Below, piece after piece: positions 1 to 9,540 of a DNA stretch of 64,000 bases. The translations under genes and the position numbers were made by a program. Origin of the DNA: Pseudomonadota bacterium (lineage in GTDB: Bacteria > Pseudomonadota > Gammaproteobacteria > Pseudomonadales > Moraxellaceae); contig JAJXWR010000001.1 of NCBI GenBank assembly GCA_021781515.1, positions 26,283-90,282 of the forward strand, given 5' to 3'. Position 1 is the stretch's first letter. Every line of letters begins with the position of its first letter. The notes beneath the pieces were generated by a model. That model did no database searches. It had not been told where the DNA came from and saw nothing but the letters and a program-made list of their open reading frames with translations.

Positions 1-48
1 CGGCTGGTATTGGGTGTTTCCTCTGTAAAAAGAGATGTTCGTAAATAA
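1..48 (+). CDS. rplX: C-terminal end of a gene, probably ribosomal protein L24 (partial)
   Basis: An open frame enters from the left edge and stops at TAA 46-48, giving 15 residues ending in KRDVRK. The basic tail and the position directly before rplE fit rplX, which precedes rplE in nearly all spc operons. Too little is visible to confirm the family, and the tail does not closely match L24 tails I know, so a frameshift or an unusual extension is possible. Confidence 0.4.
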   Translation, partial: RLVLGVSSVKRDVRK

Positions 49-63
49 TGTTGAATAATGTTG
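44..63 (+). repeat. 10-bp tandem duplication before rplE
   Basis: The unit AATAATGTTG occurs twice head to tail (44-53, 54-63) and begins a third time (AATA). It lies between the upstream stop codon and the rplE ribosome binding site (AGGG at 67-70). It is one of seven short intergenic tandem duplications in the window. Confidence 0.85.
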
Positions 64-80
64 AATAGGGTTTATGAATA

Positions 81-617
81 ATGGCCAGACTGAGAGAAGT
101 CTATAAAAATGAGATTGCAGCCCGCTTAAAGCAGGAGCTGAATCTTGAAAATGTGATGGAAGTACCGCGTATTACTAAAATCACACTGAATATGGGAGTG
201 GGCAGTGCCGCCCAGGATCGTAAAATGATCGATGGCGCTGTGGCCGATATGCAGCTTATTTCTGGCCAGAAACCCGTGGTGACGCTGGCGCGTAAATCAA
301 TCGCCGGATTTAAGATTCGCGAAGGCTGGCCGATTGGCTGCAAAGTGACCATGCGCGGCGACCGCATGTATGAATTTCTTGACCGTTTGATCAATATGGC
401 AATTCCGCGAATTCGCGATTTTCGTGGTTTCAGCGCAAAAGCCTTTGACGGACGAGGTAATTACAGTCTAGGTTTGAAAGAACAGATTGTATTTCCTGAA
501 ATTGATTATGACAAAATTGATCGTGAGCGTGGGATGGACGTGACCATTACTACGACCGCTCGTACTGATGAAGAAGGTCGTGCTTTGCTGCGTGCCTTTA
601 ATTTCCCTTTTAAGTGA
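81..617 (+). CDS. rplE: 50S ribosomal protein L5
   Basis: Large-subunit protein that binds 5S rRNA and helps form the central protuberance. The 178-residue product matches the usual bacterial length of about 179 and carries the N-terminal block LREVYKNEI, the ITLNMGVG segment, the [15 protein letters not shown] region and a C-terminal [13 protein letters not shown] block. The ATG at 81 has AGGG ten bases upstream and gives the family's normal N-terminus. It is followed by rpsN after 9 bases, the standard spc operon order. No odd features. Confidence 0.98.
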   Translation: MARLREVYKNEIAARLKQELNLENVMEVPRITKITLNMGVGSAAQDRKMIDGAVADMQLISGQKPVVTLARKSIAGFKIREGWPIGCKVTMRGDRMYEFLDRLINMAIPRIRDFRGFSAKAFDGRGNYSLGLKEQIVFPEIDYDKIDRERGMDVTITTTARTDEEGRALLRAFNFPFK

Positions 618-626
618 GAATTTGTC

Positions 627-932
627 ATGGCTAAACTGAGCATGAAAAACCGTGAACTGAAGCGGCAGAAAACCGTGGCAAAATTCGCCGACAAACGGGA
701 AGCGCTAAAGAAAGTAATTAGCAGTTCTAAATCCACAGATGAAGAGAAGTGGGCAGCGATGTTGAAATTGCAGTCTTTGCCACGCAATGCCAATCCGGTG
801 CGTTTACGCAATCGTTGTGGAATTACCGGCAGACCGCATGGGTATTTCCGTAAATTTGGTCTGGGTCGTAACAAATTACGTGAGGCCGTCATGAATGGTG
901 ATGTGCCTGGCGTCGTTAAGGCCAGTTGGTGA
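627..932 (+). CDS. rpsN: 30S ribosomal protein S14
   Basis: Small-subunit head protein needed for late 30S assembly. The product has 101 residues, the length of the long zinc-free S14 form. The [14 protein letters not shown] motif and the [10 protein letters not shown] segment are present, and there is no CxxC-x-CxxC zinc ribbon. It starts 9 bases after rplE, and its TGA stop overlaps the rpsH ribosome binding site. Confidence 0.98.
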   Translation: MAKLSMKNRELKRQKTVAKFADKREALKKVISSSKSTDEEKWAAMLKLQSLPRNANPVRLRNRCGITGRPHGYFRKFGLGRNKLREAVMNGDVPGVVKASW

Positions 933-942
933 GGTAAGAAAA

Positions 943-1338
943 ATGAGCATGCAAGATACAGTAGCGGATATGCTGACCCGCATCAGAAATGCCCAGCAGA
1001 CAAGAAAAGAACAGGTTTCCATGCCTTCTTCCAAGTTGAAGAAGTCCATCGCCGAATTATTGAAGACAGAAGGCTACATTGCCGGCTATGCGGTAGATGG
1101 CGAAGAAAACAAGCCGCAATTGACACTGGATCTCAAGTATTTTGAGGGTAAACCTGTCATTGAGGAAATTCATCGCATCAGTCGTCCGGGACTTCGGGTT
1201 TATCGCAGCAAAGATAAACTGCCGCGGATGAAACAAGGGCTGGGGATTGCCGTCGTTTCTACCAGTAAGGGGATTATGACAGATCGTGCAGCTCGAAAAG
1301 CCAACATGGGTGGTGAAGTGATCTGTGTGGTTGCCTAA
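943..1338 (+). CDS. rpsH: 30S ribosomal protein S8
   Basis: Primary 16S rRNA-binding protein of the 30S platform; in E. coli it also represses spc operon translation. I chose the ATG at 943 because the family begins [18 protein letters not shown], a GAGG lies at the preceding stop, and the longer frame from 895 adds residues not found in S8. The 131-residue product ends with the conserved [20 protein letters not shown] region. It is followed by rplF after 15 bases. Confidence 0.97.
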   Translation: MSMQDTVADMLTRIRNAQQTRKEQVSMPSSKLKKSIAELLKTEGYIAGYAVDGEENKPQLTLDLKYFEGKPVIEEIHRISRPGLRVYRSKDKLPRMKQGLGIAVVSTSKGIMTDRAARKANMGGEVICVVA

Positions 1339-1353
1339 GGGAAGGAGTAGGTC

Positions 1354-1887
1354 ATGTCGCGAGTAGCAAAAAATCCGATCACCTTGCCCAAGGGTGTAGA
1401 ATTTCAAAGAGATGGTTCCGTAGTTCAGATTAAAGGAACCAAGGGCACGCTGAGTCAGGTGATTAATCCCCTCGTTCAGGTATCGCTGGAAGATGGAACT
1501 GTGGTTGTAAAACCAATAATGGAATCGGTTGAATCCTGGATGCACGCCGGCACGGTGCGCGCCAATATCAATAACATGATTGTTGGGGTGACCCAGGGTT
1601 TTGAAAAGCGTTTGCAACTGGTAGGCGTGGGTTATAAAGCGCAGGCCAAGGGCAAAGTGTTGAACCTTGCCTTAGGTTATTCACACCCGGTGGATCATGA
1701 ATTGCCTGAAGGTGTGACTGCAGAGACACCTACGCCGACAGAGATTATTCTCAAGTCCGCCAATAAGCAGTTGTTGGGTCAGGTAGCGGCGAATGTGCGC
1801 GGTTATCGTCCGCCGGAACCTTATAAAGGCAAAGGTGTTAAATATTCCACTGAAACCGTGTTGCGCAAAGAAGCTAAAAAGAAATAA
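1354..1887 (+). CDS. rplF: 50S ribosomal protein L6
   Basis: Large-subunit protein near the GTPase-associated centre. The 177 residues match the family. It shows the N-terminal SRVAKNPI start, the two duplicated L6 folds, the GVGYKAQ motif around residue 92 and the C-terminal signature RGYRPPEPYKGKGVKY. After its stop the operon shows an unusual 169-base gap before rplR. Confidence 0.98.
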   Translation: MSRVAKNPITLPKGVEFQRDGSVVQIKGTKGTLSQVINPLVQVSLEDGTVVVKPIMESVESWMHAGTVRANINNMIVGVTQGFEKRLQLVGVGYKAQAKGKVLNLALGYSHPVDHELPEGVTAETPTPTEIILKSANKQLLGQVAANVRGYRPPEPYKGKGVKYSTETVLRKEAKKK

Positions 1888-2056
1888 AAGTTAGAAAGAA
1901 ATAAACGAACGATACAGCAATCTGCGATCTGACGAGCGACTGCGCTGCAGTAGGCAGAGCAACGAACTAGTCAAAAGAGTGTCAGATTGCAGAAACTGAA
2001 ATTGCAATAAGTTGCAGTGTACAGATTTAAAATGATTCACACAGGAGACTGGAGTC
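1888..2056 (+). promoter_or_regulatory. Long structured gap between rplF and rplR, candidate cis-regulatory RNA
   Basis: spc operon genes are normally almost touching, yet 169 non-coding bases lie here. Arm TGCGATCTGAC (1923-1933) pairs with GTCAGATTGCA (1981-1991) over 11 positions with one G-U wobble, enclosing 47 bases that hold a small hairpin (ACTGC 1939-1943 with GCAGT 1947-1951). No T-tract follows, so a terminator is unlikely. A ribosomal-protein binding site or RNA-processing site is inferred, not shown. Confidence 0.4.
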
Positions 2057-2407
2057 ATGCACGTTAAAAAAGAAGCACGTTTACGTCGTGCACGGTCGGG
2101 GCGTTTACGCATTCGTCAGTTGGGTGCGGTTCGCTTATGTATTCATCGGACTCCGCAGCATATTTACGCACAGATCATTGCCGGTGACGGGGATGCAGTC
2201 ATTGCGGCCGCATCAACGGTAGAAAAGGTACTGCGTCAAGGGGGCACAGGCAATAAAGAAGCTGCAGCCAAAGTGGGATCGCTGATTGCTGAGCGGGCGC
2301 TCGCAGCGGGTGTGACGGCAGTGGCTTTTGATCGTTCTGGTTTTAAGTATCATGGTCGTGTCAAAGCATTGGCAGATGCAGCACGCGAAGCAGGTCTGGA
2401 ATTTTAA
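2057..2407 (+). CDS. rplR: 50S ribosomal protein L18
   Basis: Binds 5S rRNA together with L5 and L25 in the central protuberance. The 116-residue product has the Arg-rich N-terminus ([13 protein letters not shown]), the [12 protein letters not shown] segment and the [26 protein letters not shown] end typical of L18. The ATG at 2057 has AGGAG about 11 bases upstream. It sits 9 bases before rpsE. Confidence 0.98.
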   Translation: MHVKKEARLRRARSGRLRIRQLGAVRLCIHRTPQHIYAQIIAGDGDAVIAAASTVEKVLRQGGTGNKEAAAKVGSLIAERALAAGVTAVAFDRSGFKYHGRVKALADAAREAGLEF

Positions 2408-2416
2408 GAGGGCGTC

Positions 2417-2920
2417 ATGGCAAAGGCAGAACAGCAGCAGGCTGAAGGGTATATTGAAAAGCTGGTAGAAGTGAACCGGGTCGCCAAGGTAGTGAAAGGT
2501 GGTCGTATATTCTCGTTTACGGCACTGACCGTGGTTGGTGATGGCAATGGCAAGGTTGGTTTTGGACGGGGTAAGGCGCGAGAAGTGCCGGCTGCCATTC
2601 AAAAAGCGCTGGAATCAGCACGCAGAAACATGATTGCCGTTGATCTTAAGGGCACGACGTTGCAGCATCCAGTGACGGGAAGGCATGGAGCATCGCATGT
2701 GTATATGCAACCGGCTTCAGAAGGAACTGGGGTTATTGCTGGTGGGGCGATGCGTGCTGTTCTCGAAGTGGCAGGGATCAAGAACGTGCTGGCGAAATGT
2801 TATGGCTCGACTAATGCCTGTAACGTGGTACATGCCACTTTCAATGGCTTGAAGACCATGACCTCTATTGAAAAAATTGCAGAAAAACGCGGCTTGAGCG
2901 TTGCTGAAATTCTGGGGTAA
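2417..2920 (+). CDS. rpsE: 30S ribosomal protein S5
   Basis: Small-subunit protein at the A-site body/head interface, involved in decoding accuracy and helicase activity on mRNA. At 167 residues it has the usual length. The [25 protein letters not shown] signature of the double-stranded-RNA-binding N domain is followed by the [13 protein letters not shown] helix and the S5 C domain with [12 protein letters not shown]. It is followed immediately by rpmD (3-base gap). Confidence 0.98.
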   Translation: MAKAEQQQAEGYIEKLVEVNRVAKVVKGGRIFSFTALTVVGDGNGKVGFGRGKAREVPAAIQKALESARRNMIAVDLKGTTLQHPVTGRHGASHVYMQPASEGTGVIAGGAMRAVLEVAGIKNVLAKCYGSTNACNVVHATFNGLKTMTSIEKIAEKRGLSVAEILG

Positions 2921-2923
2921 ATC

Positions 2924-3109
2924 ATGACTGAACAAAAAAAAGTACGTCTGACTCAAATCAAGAGCCGGGCGCACCGCTTGCAAAAACACAAGGCAACGCT
3001 GGATGGATTGGGATTAAGGCGTATTGGTCACACTGTAGAATTGCTTGATACCCCAGAGGTTCGCGGCATGATCAACAGTGTGCATTTCCTCATCCGTGTG
3101 GAGAATTAA
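2924..3109 (+). CDS. rpmD: 50S ribosomal protein L30
   Basis: Small large-subunit protein of 61 residues, the bacterial L30 length. The core [21 protein letters not shown] contains the family signature. It lies between rpsE and rplO in the normal order, with rplO starting one base after its stop codon, so translation is probably coupled. Confidence 0.96.
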   Translation: MTEQKKVRLTQIKSRAHRLQKHKATLDGLGLRRIGHTVELLDTPEVRGMINSVHFLIRVEN

Positions 3110-3110
3110 C

Positions 3111-3548
3111 ATGCGTCTTAATGAGTTGAGTCCTGCTGAAGGCTCGAAGAAAGCTGCACGTCGTGTAGGGCGTGGTATTGGTTCAGGCTTGGGGAAAACC
3201 GGGGGTAAAGGCGTCAAGGGCCAAACCTCGCGTGGCAAAGGGAAAGTCAGAGCTGGCTTTGAAGGCGGTCAGATGCCCATTTACCGGCGTTTGCCAAAAT
3301 TTGGTTTCACCTCCCTGCTGTCGCAGCAAACAGCTGAAGTGCGCTTGAGCGAACTGGCAAAAGTTGAAGGTGAAGCGGTAACGCTGGACACCTTGAAAGC
3401 GGCAGGTGTGGTTGTTAAAAGCATGAGAAGAGCCAAAATTGTGCTTTCAGGAAAAATTGACCGGGTCTATAAAATTTCAGGGGTAATGATCAGCGCTGGA
3501 GCACGGACGGCGGTTGAGGCTGCAGGTGGGCAGGTGGTTGAGGGGTAA
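3111..3548 (+). CDS. rplO: 50S ribosomal protein L15
   Basis: Late-assembly large-subunit protein. I start it at ATG 3111 ([20 protein letters not shown]), the canonical L15 N-terminus; the frame is open further upstream but would overlap rpmD. The 145 residues include the Gly/Arg/Lys-rich extension ([18 protein letters not shown]) and the [17 protein letters not shown] motif. secY starts 3 bases after the stop. Confidence 0.97.
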   Translation: MRLNELSPAEGSKKAARRVGRGIGSGLGKTGGKGVKGQTSRGKGKVRAGFEGGQMPIYRRLPKFGFTSLLSQQTAEVRLSELAKVEGEAVTLDTLKAAGVVVKSMRRAKIVLSGKIDRVYKISGVMISAGARTAVEAAGGQVVEG

Positions 3549-3551
3549 GCG

Positions 3552-4895
3552 ATGAGTCGTTTAGAGACAGCGACCAAAAGGATTCAAAGTCCGAGCATGA
3601 AGGCCGGTTTGTCTGAACTGACAAGCCGGATCACCTTTTTGCTGATTGCTTTGCTGGTTTTTCGCTTGGGAACCCATATTCCGGTTCCGGGCATAAATCC
3701 GGAACGTCTGGCGCACATGTTTGAACAAAACAAAGATACGATTTTGTCGATGTTCAATATGTTCTCAGGCGGGGCGCTGCAACGAATGAGTATTCTGGCT
3801 TTAGGGATCATGCCTTATATCTCTGCGTCGATTATTGTGCAGTTAATGACCACGATCGTTCCGGAACTGGAAGCGATCAAAAAAGAAGGTGAGGCTGGTC
3901 GAAGGAAGATTAATCAGTACACTCGGCTTGGTACCGTAGGTCTGGCTTTGGTGCAGGCAGTAGGCATGTGTGCGGGTTTAGTAAGTCAGGGGATCACCAT
4001 GACCAGTGGTGCTACATTTTTCCTGCCGGCTGTAGTCAGTCTGGTTGCAGGTACGATGTTTCTCATGTGGTTAGGGGAACAGATTACAGAACGTGGCGTG
4101 GGTAACGGGATTTCCATGTTGATTTTTGCCGGTATCGTGGCAGGTCTTCCTGCGGCAATTGGACGTTCCCTAGAATCCGCTCGCCAAGGAGACATGAGTC
4201 CGCTGGTGTTGATTTTGCTGACCTTGCTGGCGGGTGGAGTGATCTTTGCAGTGGTCTTCATGGAGAGGGCTCAGCGTAAAATCACAGTAAATCATGCTAA
4301 ACGGCAGACCGGCAGAAAAGTTTATGCGGCACAACAGAGTCATTTGCCGCTGAAGATCAATATGTCTGGTGTGATACCCGCCATATTTGCCAGTTCGCTG
4401 TTATTGTTCCCGGCCAGTCTGGCGACGTGGTTTGCTCATTCAACACATCCGAATGCGATTCAACGGGTGTTGACTGACGTGTCGCTGGCGTTGTCACCTG
4501 GTCAACCGCTGTATCTGATTCTCTTTGCAATTTTGATTATGTTTTTCTGCTTCTTTTATACGGCATTAATGTTTAACCCTAAAGAAGTGGCTGATAACCT
4601 GAAAAAAAGTGGAGCGATTATTCCAGGCTTTCGCCCAGGTGAACAGACAACCCGTTACATTGATACAGTCATTGGCCGACTGACGTTGATTGGTGCATTA
4701 TATATGATCGCCGTCTGTCTGTTACCGATGATTCTGCAAATCAGCTTTCATGCGCCCTTCAGTTTTGGAGGCACATCATTGTTGATTGTGGTCGTGGTGG
4801 TGATGGATTTTATGGCACAGGTTCAGTCGCATTTGATGTCGCATCAATACGACACCTTGCTTAAAAAAGCCAATTTGAAAAATTATGGCAATTAA
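3552..4895 (+). CDS. secY: Preprotein translocase channel subunit SecY
   Basis: Central pore of the SecYEG inner-membrane translocon for Sec-dependent export and membrane insertion. The 447 residues match the family (443 in E. coli) and show ten hydrophobic segments, the plug-region motif [15 protein letters not shown] (about 65-80), the PYISASII segment, the cytoplasmic loops for SecA and ribosome contact, and a late PG(F)[11 protein letters not shown] signature. It is the penultimate spc gene, before rpmJ. Confidence 0.98.
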   Translation: MSRLETATKRIQSPSMKAGLSELTSRITFLLIALLVFRLGTHIPVPGINPERLAHMFEQNKDTILSMFNMFSGGALQRMSILALGIMPYISASIIVQLMTTIVPELEAIKKEGEAGRRKINQYTRLGTVGLALVQAVGMCAGLVSQGITMTSGATFFLPAVVSLVAGTMFLMWLGEQITERGVGNGISMLIFAGIVAGLPAAIGRSLESARQGDMSPLVLILLTLLAGGVIFAVVFMERAQRKITVNHAKRQTGRKVYAAQQSHLPLKINMSGVIPAIFASSLLLFPASLATWFAHSTHPNAIQRVLTDVSLALSPGQPLYLILFAILIMFFCFFYTALMFNPKEVADNLKKSGAIIPGFRPGEQTTRYIDTVIGRLTLIGALYMIAVCLLPMILQISFHAPFSFGGTSLLIVVVVVMDFMAQVQSHLMSHQYDTLLKKANLKNYGN

Positions 4896-4925
4896 CTGGT
4901 TTTGTGTTTGTCAGGAGTTGACGAA

Positions 4926-5042
4926 GTGAAAGTACAGGCATCGGTAAAAAAAATCTGTGCATCGTGCAAAATTGTGCGACGTAATGGAGTAGTGCGGGTA
5001 ATTTGTAGTTCGGAGCCGCGCCATAAACAACGGCAAGGTTGA
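4926..5042 (+). CDS. rpmJ: 50S ribosomal protein L36
   Basis: This 38-residue protein starts with GTG at 4926 and carries the zinc ribbon of the C+ type: Cys11 and Cys14 (KKICASCK), Cys27 and His33 ([13 protein letters not shown]). It binds 23S rRNA near the peptidyl-transferase region. GGAG lies 9 bases upstream of the start. Position directly after secY and before rpsM is the standard spc/alpha junction. The zinc-ligand set indicates a zinc-dependent form rather than the cysteine-free paralogue. Confidence 0.95.
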   Translation: MKVQASVKKICASCKIVRRNGVVRVICSSEPRHKQRQG

Positions 5043-5048
5043 TTGGGC

Positions 5049-5077
5049 TTGATTTTTTTATGATCTAACGCTAGAAT
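5049..5077 (+). promoter_or_regulatory. Candidate sigma-70 promoter for the alpha operon
   Basis: TTGATT (5049-5054) and TAGAAT (5072-5077) are separated by 17 bases, matching the consensus at 4/6 and 5/6 positions. The site lies between rpmJ and rpsM and would give a leader of about 45 bases before rpsM. In E. coli S4 represses this operon through the rpsM leader; whether that happens here cannot be read from the sequence alone. Confidence 0.5.
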
Positions 5078-5127
5078 CCAGCGCTTTTCGCACTTGGCGT
5101 TATTCGAATGAAGTGGAGAGTAGGTGA

Positions 5128-5484
5128 ATGGCTCGTATAGCCGGTGTAAATATTCCTGATAACAAACATGTGGTCATTTCCCTGACCTATATTTTTGGTA
5201 TTGGCCGTCCGACATCATATGAAATTTTAGCCAAGGTAGGGGTTGTTCCCTCGACACGGGTTAAAGATTTGAATGATGTGCAATTAGATGCGATTCGTGC
5301 GGAAGTGGCAAAGATTTCTACGGAAGGTGATTTGCGGCGCGAAGTGATGATGAACATCAAACGTTTGATGGATCTGGGTTGCTATCGTGGCCTGAGACAT
5401 CGGCGTGGGCTGCCGGTACGCGGACAACGTACCAAGACAAATGCGCGTACTCGTAAAGGTCCGCGTAAAGCGATCAAAAAATAA
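5128..5484 (+). CDS. rpsM: 30S ribosomal protein S13
   Basis: Head protein of the 30S subunit forming intersubunit bridges with L5. The 118-residue product shows [20 protein letters not shown] at the start, the helix-two-turn-helix region and the basic C-terminal tail [20 protein letters not shown] that reaches the P-site tRNA. First gene of the alpha operon, with GGAG about 9 bases before the ATG. Confidence 0.98.
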   Translation: MARIAGVNIPDNKHVVISLTYIFGIGRPTSYEILAKVGVVPSTRVKDLNDVQLDAIRAEVAKISTEGDLRREVMMNIKRLMDLGCYRGLRHRRGLPVRGQRTKTNARTRKGPRKAIKK

Positions 5485-5503
5485 TTGAACTGAGATAGAT
5501 GTT

Positions 5504-5890
5504 ATGGCAAAAGATACCCGAGTTCGTAAGAAAATCACCCGGACAGTTTCGGATGGTATTGCGCATATTCATGCATCCTTTAACAACACCATTGTGACGA
5601 TTACTGATCGTCAGGGGAATGCTCTGAGCTGGGCAACTTCCGGTGGTTCGGGCTTTCGCGGCTCGCGCAAATCTACGCCATTCGCAGCGCAGGTAGCGGC
5701 GGAAACTGCAGGTAAAGCAGCACAAGAATATGGTCTGAAAAATCTTGACGTGATGGTGAAAGGTCCAGGCCCTGGTCGTGAATCTGCTGTACGTGCCTTG
5801 AATTCCGTAGGGTACAAAATCAGCAGCATAACCGATGTGACGCCAATTCCGCATAACGGTTGCCGTCCCCCCAAAAAACGTCGTGTGTAA
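5504..5890 (+). CDS. rpsK: 30S ribosomal protein S11
   Basis: Platform protein contacting the Shine-Dalgarno helix. The 128 residues carry the [19 protein letters not shown] motif, the [22 protein letters not shown] region and the C-terminal signature [18 protein letters not shown]. It lies 19 bases after rpsM in the conserved rpsM-rpsK-rpsD order. Confidence 0.98.
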   Translation: MAKDTRVRKKITRTVSDGIAHIHASFNNTIVTITDRQGNALSWATSGGSGFRGSRKSTPFAAQVAAETAGKAAQEYGLKNLDVMVKGPGPGRESAVRALNSVGYKISSITDVTPIPHNGCRPPKKRRV

Positions 5891-5908
5891 ATTGAGGTTT
5901 GACAGATT

Positions 5909-6538
5909 ATGGCTCGTTATTTAGGACCCAAGTGTAAACTGGCGCGGCGTGAAGGAACAGATCTGTTTCTTAAAAGTGGCGTCAAGTCTTTTGAACAAAA
6001 ATGCCGAAACCGTGCGGATGTACCGCCGGGTCAGCATGGCCCCACCAAAAAAGGCCGTGCTTCGGATTATGCCCAACAGTTAAGAGAAAAACAGAAAGTT
6101 CGGCGTATATACGGAGTGCTCGAACGTCAGTTTGTAAATTATTACAAAGAAGCTGCACGTCAGCAGGGAGCGACTGGAGAGTGTCTGTTACAGTTACTCG
6201 AAGGACGTCTCGATAATGTTGTCTACCGTATGGGCTTTGGGGCAACGCGGGCAGAGGCGAGGCAACTGGTATCGCACCGGAGTGTGATGCTGAATGGCAG
6301 ACGCGTAAGTATTCCTAGTCATCAGGTTCGGCCTAATGATGTGATTAGCATCCATGAAAGTGCTAAAAGCCAAGCGCGGGTTAAGAGTGCCATTGAACTG
6401 GCGGCTCAAAAAGGAATGCCAGGCTGGGTGCAGGTCGATACGGCCAAAATGGAGGGAGTACTTAAATCATTGCCTGAACGTAGCGATCTGTATCAGGAAA
6501 TCAATGAAAATCTGATTGTCGAACTCTACTCTAAGTAA
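5909..6538 (+). CDS. rpsD: 30S ribosomal protein S4
   Basis: Primary 16S rRNA-binding assembly protein; in E. coli also the translational repressor of the alpha operon. The 209-residue product (E. coli 206) starts [21 protein letters not shown]. It contains the S4 RNA-binding domain in the second third ([30 protein letters not shown]) and ends with LIVELYSK. It is followed by rpoA after 19 bases. Confidence 0.98.
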   Translation: MARYLGPKCKLARREGTDLFLKSGVKSFEQKCRNRADVPPGQHGPTKKGRASDYAQQLREKQKVRRIYGVLERQFVNYYKEAARQQGATGECLLQLLEGRLDNVVYRMGFGATRAEARQLVSHRSVMLNGRRVSIPSHQVRPNDVISIHESAKSQARVKSAIELAAQKGMPGWVQVDTAKMEGVLKSLPERSDLYQEINENLIVELYSK

Positions 6539-6557
6539 TTCTGATGTTGAGGTGGTT

Positions 6558-7565
6558 ATGTCGAGTGTTGCTGAGTTTTTGACTCCCCGATCGATACAGG
6601 TGCAAGCCGTGTCGTCGAGTCATGCAAAAGTGGTACTGGAACCGCTAGAGCGTGGATTTGGTCACACCTTGGGAAATGCCTTGCGGCGTATCCTATTATC
6701 CAGTATGCCCGGGGCTGCCGTCATTGAAGTTGAAATTCAAGGGGTAGATCACGAATATGGTGCCATTGAAGGTGTTCAGGAAGATGTTATTGATATTCTC
6801 CTGAATCTTAAAGGCTTGGCGCTGGTGATGCATGATCATTCTGAAGGCTATATTGAAATTCACAAGAAGGGCGCTGGCGTGGTGACTGCCGCAGATATCC
6901 AATGCCCGCACTTTGTTGAAGTCATTAACCCGGCGCATGAAATTGCTCACCTGGGGCAGCAGGGTGAATTAAACATGCGCATGAAGGTCAGTCGCGGTCG
7001 CGGTTTTGAGCCGGCTGATTTGCGCTTTGCAGAATCGGAAACCCGTCCCATTGGTCGCTTGCAACTGGATGCTTCTTATAGTCCGGTAAAGCGTGTGGCT
7101 TATGTGGTAGAAAGTGCACGTGTAGAGCAGCGTACAGATCTGGACAAGCTGGTGATTGATCTGGAAACCAATGGAACTATTGAGCCCGAAGAAGCAATTC
7201 GCCGGGCTGCAACGATCCTGCAGCAACAGATTGCGGTTTTTGTAGATTTGCAACGGGATAAGATGCCGGAGCCGATATCGGAACGTGAAGAAGTAGCGCC
7301 AATTTTATTACGCCCTGTCGATGATCTGGAGTTGACGGTACGTTCAGCCAATTGTTTGAAAGCTGAAAATATTTACTATATTGGTGATCTTGTACAACGT
7401 ACTGAAGTTGAATTGCTGAAAACTCCGAATCTGGGTAAAAAATCCCTTACTGAAATTAAAGATGTGCTAGCTTCAAAAGGATTGTCGCTGGGCATGAGAC
7501 TGGAAAACTGGCCTCCAGCCAGCTTGCGCACGGATGATCGCCTCAGTAGTTTTCGTAATCGTTAG
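6558..7565 (+). CDS. rpoA: DNA-directed RNA polymerase alpha subunit
   Basis: Assembly scaffold of RNA polymerase, and through its C-terminal domain the contact for UP elements and activators. I start at ATG 6558 ([11 protein letters not shown]), which has GAGGTGG upstream and matches known N-termini; the frame extends to 6516 but that would overlap rpsD. The 335 residues show the N-terminal dimerisation block [20 protein letters not shown] and the C-terminal domain (about 250-335) with [19 protein letters not shown] and [16 protein letters not shown]. Confidence 0.98.
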   Translation: MSSVAEFLTPRSIQVQAVSSSHAKVVLEPLERGFGHTLGNALRRILLSSMPGAAVIEVEIQGVDHEYGAIEGVQEDVIDILLNLKGLALVMHDHSEGYIEIHKKGAGVVTAADIQCPHFVEVINPAHEIAHLGQQGELNMRMKVSRGRGFEPADLRFAESETRPIGRLQLDASYSPVKRVAYVVESARVEQRTDLDKLVIDLETNGTIEPEEAIRRAATILQQQIAVFVDLQRDKMPEPISEREEVAPILLRPVDDLELTVRSANCLKAENIYYIGDLVQRTEVELLKTPNLGKKSLTEIKDVLASKGLSLGMRLENWPPASLRTDDRLSSFRNR

Positions 7566-7658
7566 GGAAAACATAGGCTTGACGATTAGCTGGCGTGGTT
7601 AATCAGGCTTAGTTGGCAAGAGAATAAATTAGTGTGGAATGTTGTTGGGGGAATGTCG

Positions 7659-7686
7659 TCGGGTGATGGTCATCGGGTGATGGTCA
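7659..7686 (+). repeat. 14-bp perfect tandem duplication between rpoA and rplQ
   Basis: TCGGGTGATGGTCA is present twice without gap or mismatch. It sits inside a 177-base stretch separating rpoA from rplQ, which are usually only tens of bases apart. Nothing else recognisable lies in that stretch. Confidence 0.85.
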
Positions 7687-7742
7687 TCTGAACCCGATAT
7701 TAAGTTAATAATTGTTGATTGGTTTTTAAAGGCAGGCGGATC

Positions 7743-8105
7743 ATGCGTCATCGTAATAGTGGTGTGAAATTAGGGCGGAACAGTAGCCATCGGCATGCGA
7801 TGTTTCGTAATATGGCAGTGAGTTTATTTGAGCATGAGATCATCTGGACTACGTTGCCAAAAGCGAGGGAACTTCGTCGGGTGGCAGAGCCGTTGATTAC
7901 GTTGGCGAAGACAGATTCAGTGGCCAATCGTCGCTTGGCATTCTCGCGTACCCGCAGCGATGCTGCCGTTGGTAAGTTGTTTAAAGTGTTGGGGCCGCGT
8001 TATGTGCAGCGCCCTGGGGGATACCTGCGCATCATTAAAACGGAGCCTAGGAGTGGAGATAATGCGCCCATGGCCTATGTGGAACTGGTTGATCGTACTG
8101 TTTGA
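7743..8105 (+). CDS. rplQ: 50S ribosomal protein L17
   Basis: Large-subunit protein near the exit tunnel. The ATG at 7743 gives the canonical start [20 protein letters not shown], and GGCGG precedes it. The product has 120 residues, with ALFENL-like [22 protein letters not shown] and a C-terminal [17 protein letters not shown] block. Last gene of the alpha operon, closed by a strong terminator at 8153. Confidence 0.97.
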   Translation: MRHRNSGVKLGRNSSHRHAMFRNMAVSLFEHEIIWTTLPKARELRRVAEPLITLAKTDSVANRRLAFSRTRSDAAVGKLFKVLGPRYVQRPGGYLRIIKTEPRSGDNAPMAYVELVDRTV

Positions 8106-8152
8106 AAGCGTCTCGATGTTTTAGTTTTAATTTTAGTTTTTTTATTTTTTAT

Positions 8153-8178
8153 AGGGATCCAGAACGGATCCCTTTTTT
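8153..8178 (+). terminator. Rho-independent terminator of the alpha operon
   Basis: AGGGATCC (8153-8160), a five-base loop and GGATCCCT (8166-8173) form an 8-bp stem followed by a run of six T. It lies 48 bases after the rplQ stop and is preceded by an A/T-rich stretch. Confidence 0.9.
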
Positions 8179-8353
8179 ACTTAAAAATTATTTGCCTCTA
8201 AAAAACATAATACTTAAAAACAAGGCGCTGAGCGAGCGTAAACCTGAATTTTGGCCTAGCATGTATAGGTGAATAAGGCGTAGAAGTGGATTTGTTGCCA
8301 AGTTTTATTGGTACGCTGCCTGGGTACACTTGAATGAGTGATTAGGGGGAGTT

Positions 8354-9295
8354 ATGAGCGGTTTATTGGAGACCGTGGATAAACGAACCCAGATGGTCGG
8401 TCAAAATCGTCTGGAGTTGCTGCTTTTTCGTTTAAATGGTGACCAGCAGTACGGCATCAACGTATTTAAGGTGCGTGAAGTTTTGCGTTGTCCAAAACTG
8501 ACTTCGCTACCCAAACGACATTCGGTGGTACGCGGAGTGGCGCATATTCGTGGCGGAACTATTCCGGTAATGGATATGTCGCTGGCGGTGGGTGGTCCCC
8601 CGATAGAAAATATAGATGACTGTTTTGTCATCATCACTGAATACAACATGAATATACAGGGGTTCATGGTACGTTCGGTGGAAAATATCATTAATACCAA
8701 TTGGGAAGATATACATCCACCACCCAAGGGGACTGGCAAGCAGAGCTATTTGACGGCGGTTACTCAGGTGGGTGACCGGTTGGTTGAGATTATTGATGTT
8801 GAAAAGATTCTCGCTGAAGTGTCTCCGATGCGGCATGAGGTGTCTGAAGGTATTGTTACTCAGGAAGTGATTAATGTCACCCAACAGCAGCAGTTGAATG
8901 TGCTGGTGGTGGATGATTCATCGGTGGCGCGCAAACAGGTCATTCGATGTCTCACTACAGTGGGTGTGCAGATTCATGAACTGAGTGATGGCATGCAGGC
9001 TATTCAGCATTTGCGTAAAATTGCGGATGAGGGTAAAGATGTTACCAAGGAATATATTCTGATTATTTCTGATATTGAGATGCCGGAAATGGATGGGTAT
9101 ACCCTGACCTCGGAAATTCGCAAGGATGAGCGGTTAAAAGGATTGTATGTGCTGTTGCATACCTCGCTCTCTGGTGTGTTTAATGAGGCACTGGTCAAGA
9201 AAGTAGGCGCTAATGACTTTCTTGCTAAATTCCGTCCGGATGATCTGGCGGCGAAGGTCTCTGAGCGGGTTCGAGTGTCTGTGCTGCCTAGATGA
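8354..9295 (+). CDS. cheV: CheV-type chemotaxis coupling protein (CheW plus receiver)
   Basis: Cytoplasmic adaptor that, like CheW, links chemoreceptors to CheA and can be phosphorylated for adaptation. The 313 residues comprise a CheW domain (about 15-160, with FKVREVLRCPKLTSLP and RGVAHIRGGTIPVMDM) and a receiver domain (about 181-310). The receiver has the acidic pair Asp187/Asp188, phospho-acceptor Asp240 in SDIEMPEMDG, Thr270 and Lys292, so it looks active. It stands alone between ribosomal operons, flanked by terminators, far from any visible che cluster. Confidence 0.93.
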   Translation: MSGLLETVDKRTQMVGQNRLELLLFRLNGDQQYGINVFKVREVLRCPKLTSLPKRHSVVRGVAHIRGGTIPVMDMSLAVGGPPIENIDDCFVIITEYNMNIQGFMVRSVENIINTNWEDIHPPPKGTGKQSYLTAVTQVGDRLVEIIDVEKILAEVSPMRHEVSEGIVTQEVINVTQQQQLNVLVVDDSSVARKQVIRCLTTVGVQIHELSDGMQAIQHLRKIADEGKDVTKEYILIISDIEMPEMDGYTLTSEIRKDERLKGLYVLLHTSLSGVFNEALVKKVGANDFLAKFRPDDLAAKVSERVRVSVLPR

Positions 9296-9361
9296 GTATA
9301 GGGCATGGTATTAGTGTGTTGGCATGCATCAGTTGCATACAAATCTTTGATGGTCGCCTTT

Positions 9362-9387
9362 AAAAAGGAAGTATTTACTTCCTTTTT
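9362..9387 (+). terminator. Rho-independent terminator after cheV
   Basis: AAAAAGGAAGT (9362-9372) and ACTTCCTTTTT (9377-9387) are perfect 11-base inverted repeats around ATTT. The A-run and T-run flanks make it able to act in both directions. It separates cheV from the rpsP operon. Confidence 0.85.
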
Positions 9388-9540
9388 AATTTCCCTTTTG
9401 ACGGTACAATTGCGGCAAGGATCTTCCAATTTACTGCCTGCTGCTGTAGAATGCGTGGCTTTCTGAAAGCCAAACTCGGGGTATTCCGGTTTTTTGCTTT
9501 TTTGTGATCGATAATTTACTTTAATTGAGGTACTAGGTTC

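Noticed and set aside
8300-8335. Possible FliA promoter for cheV
   Set aside because: CCAAGTTT resembles the -35, but the -10 candidate GCCTGGGT matches only half of GCCGATAA and the spacer is 12.
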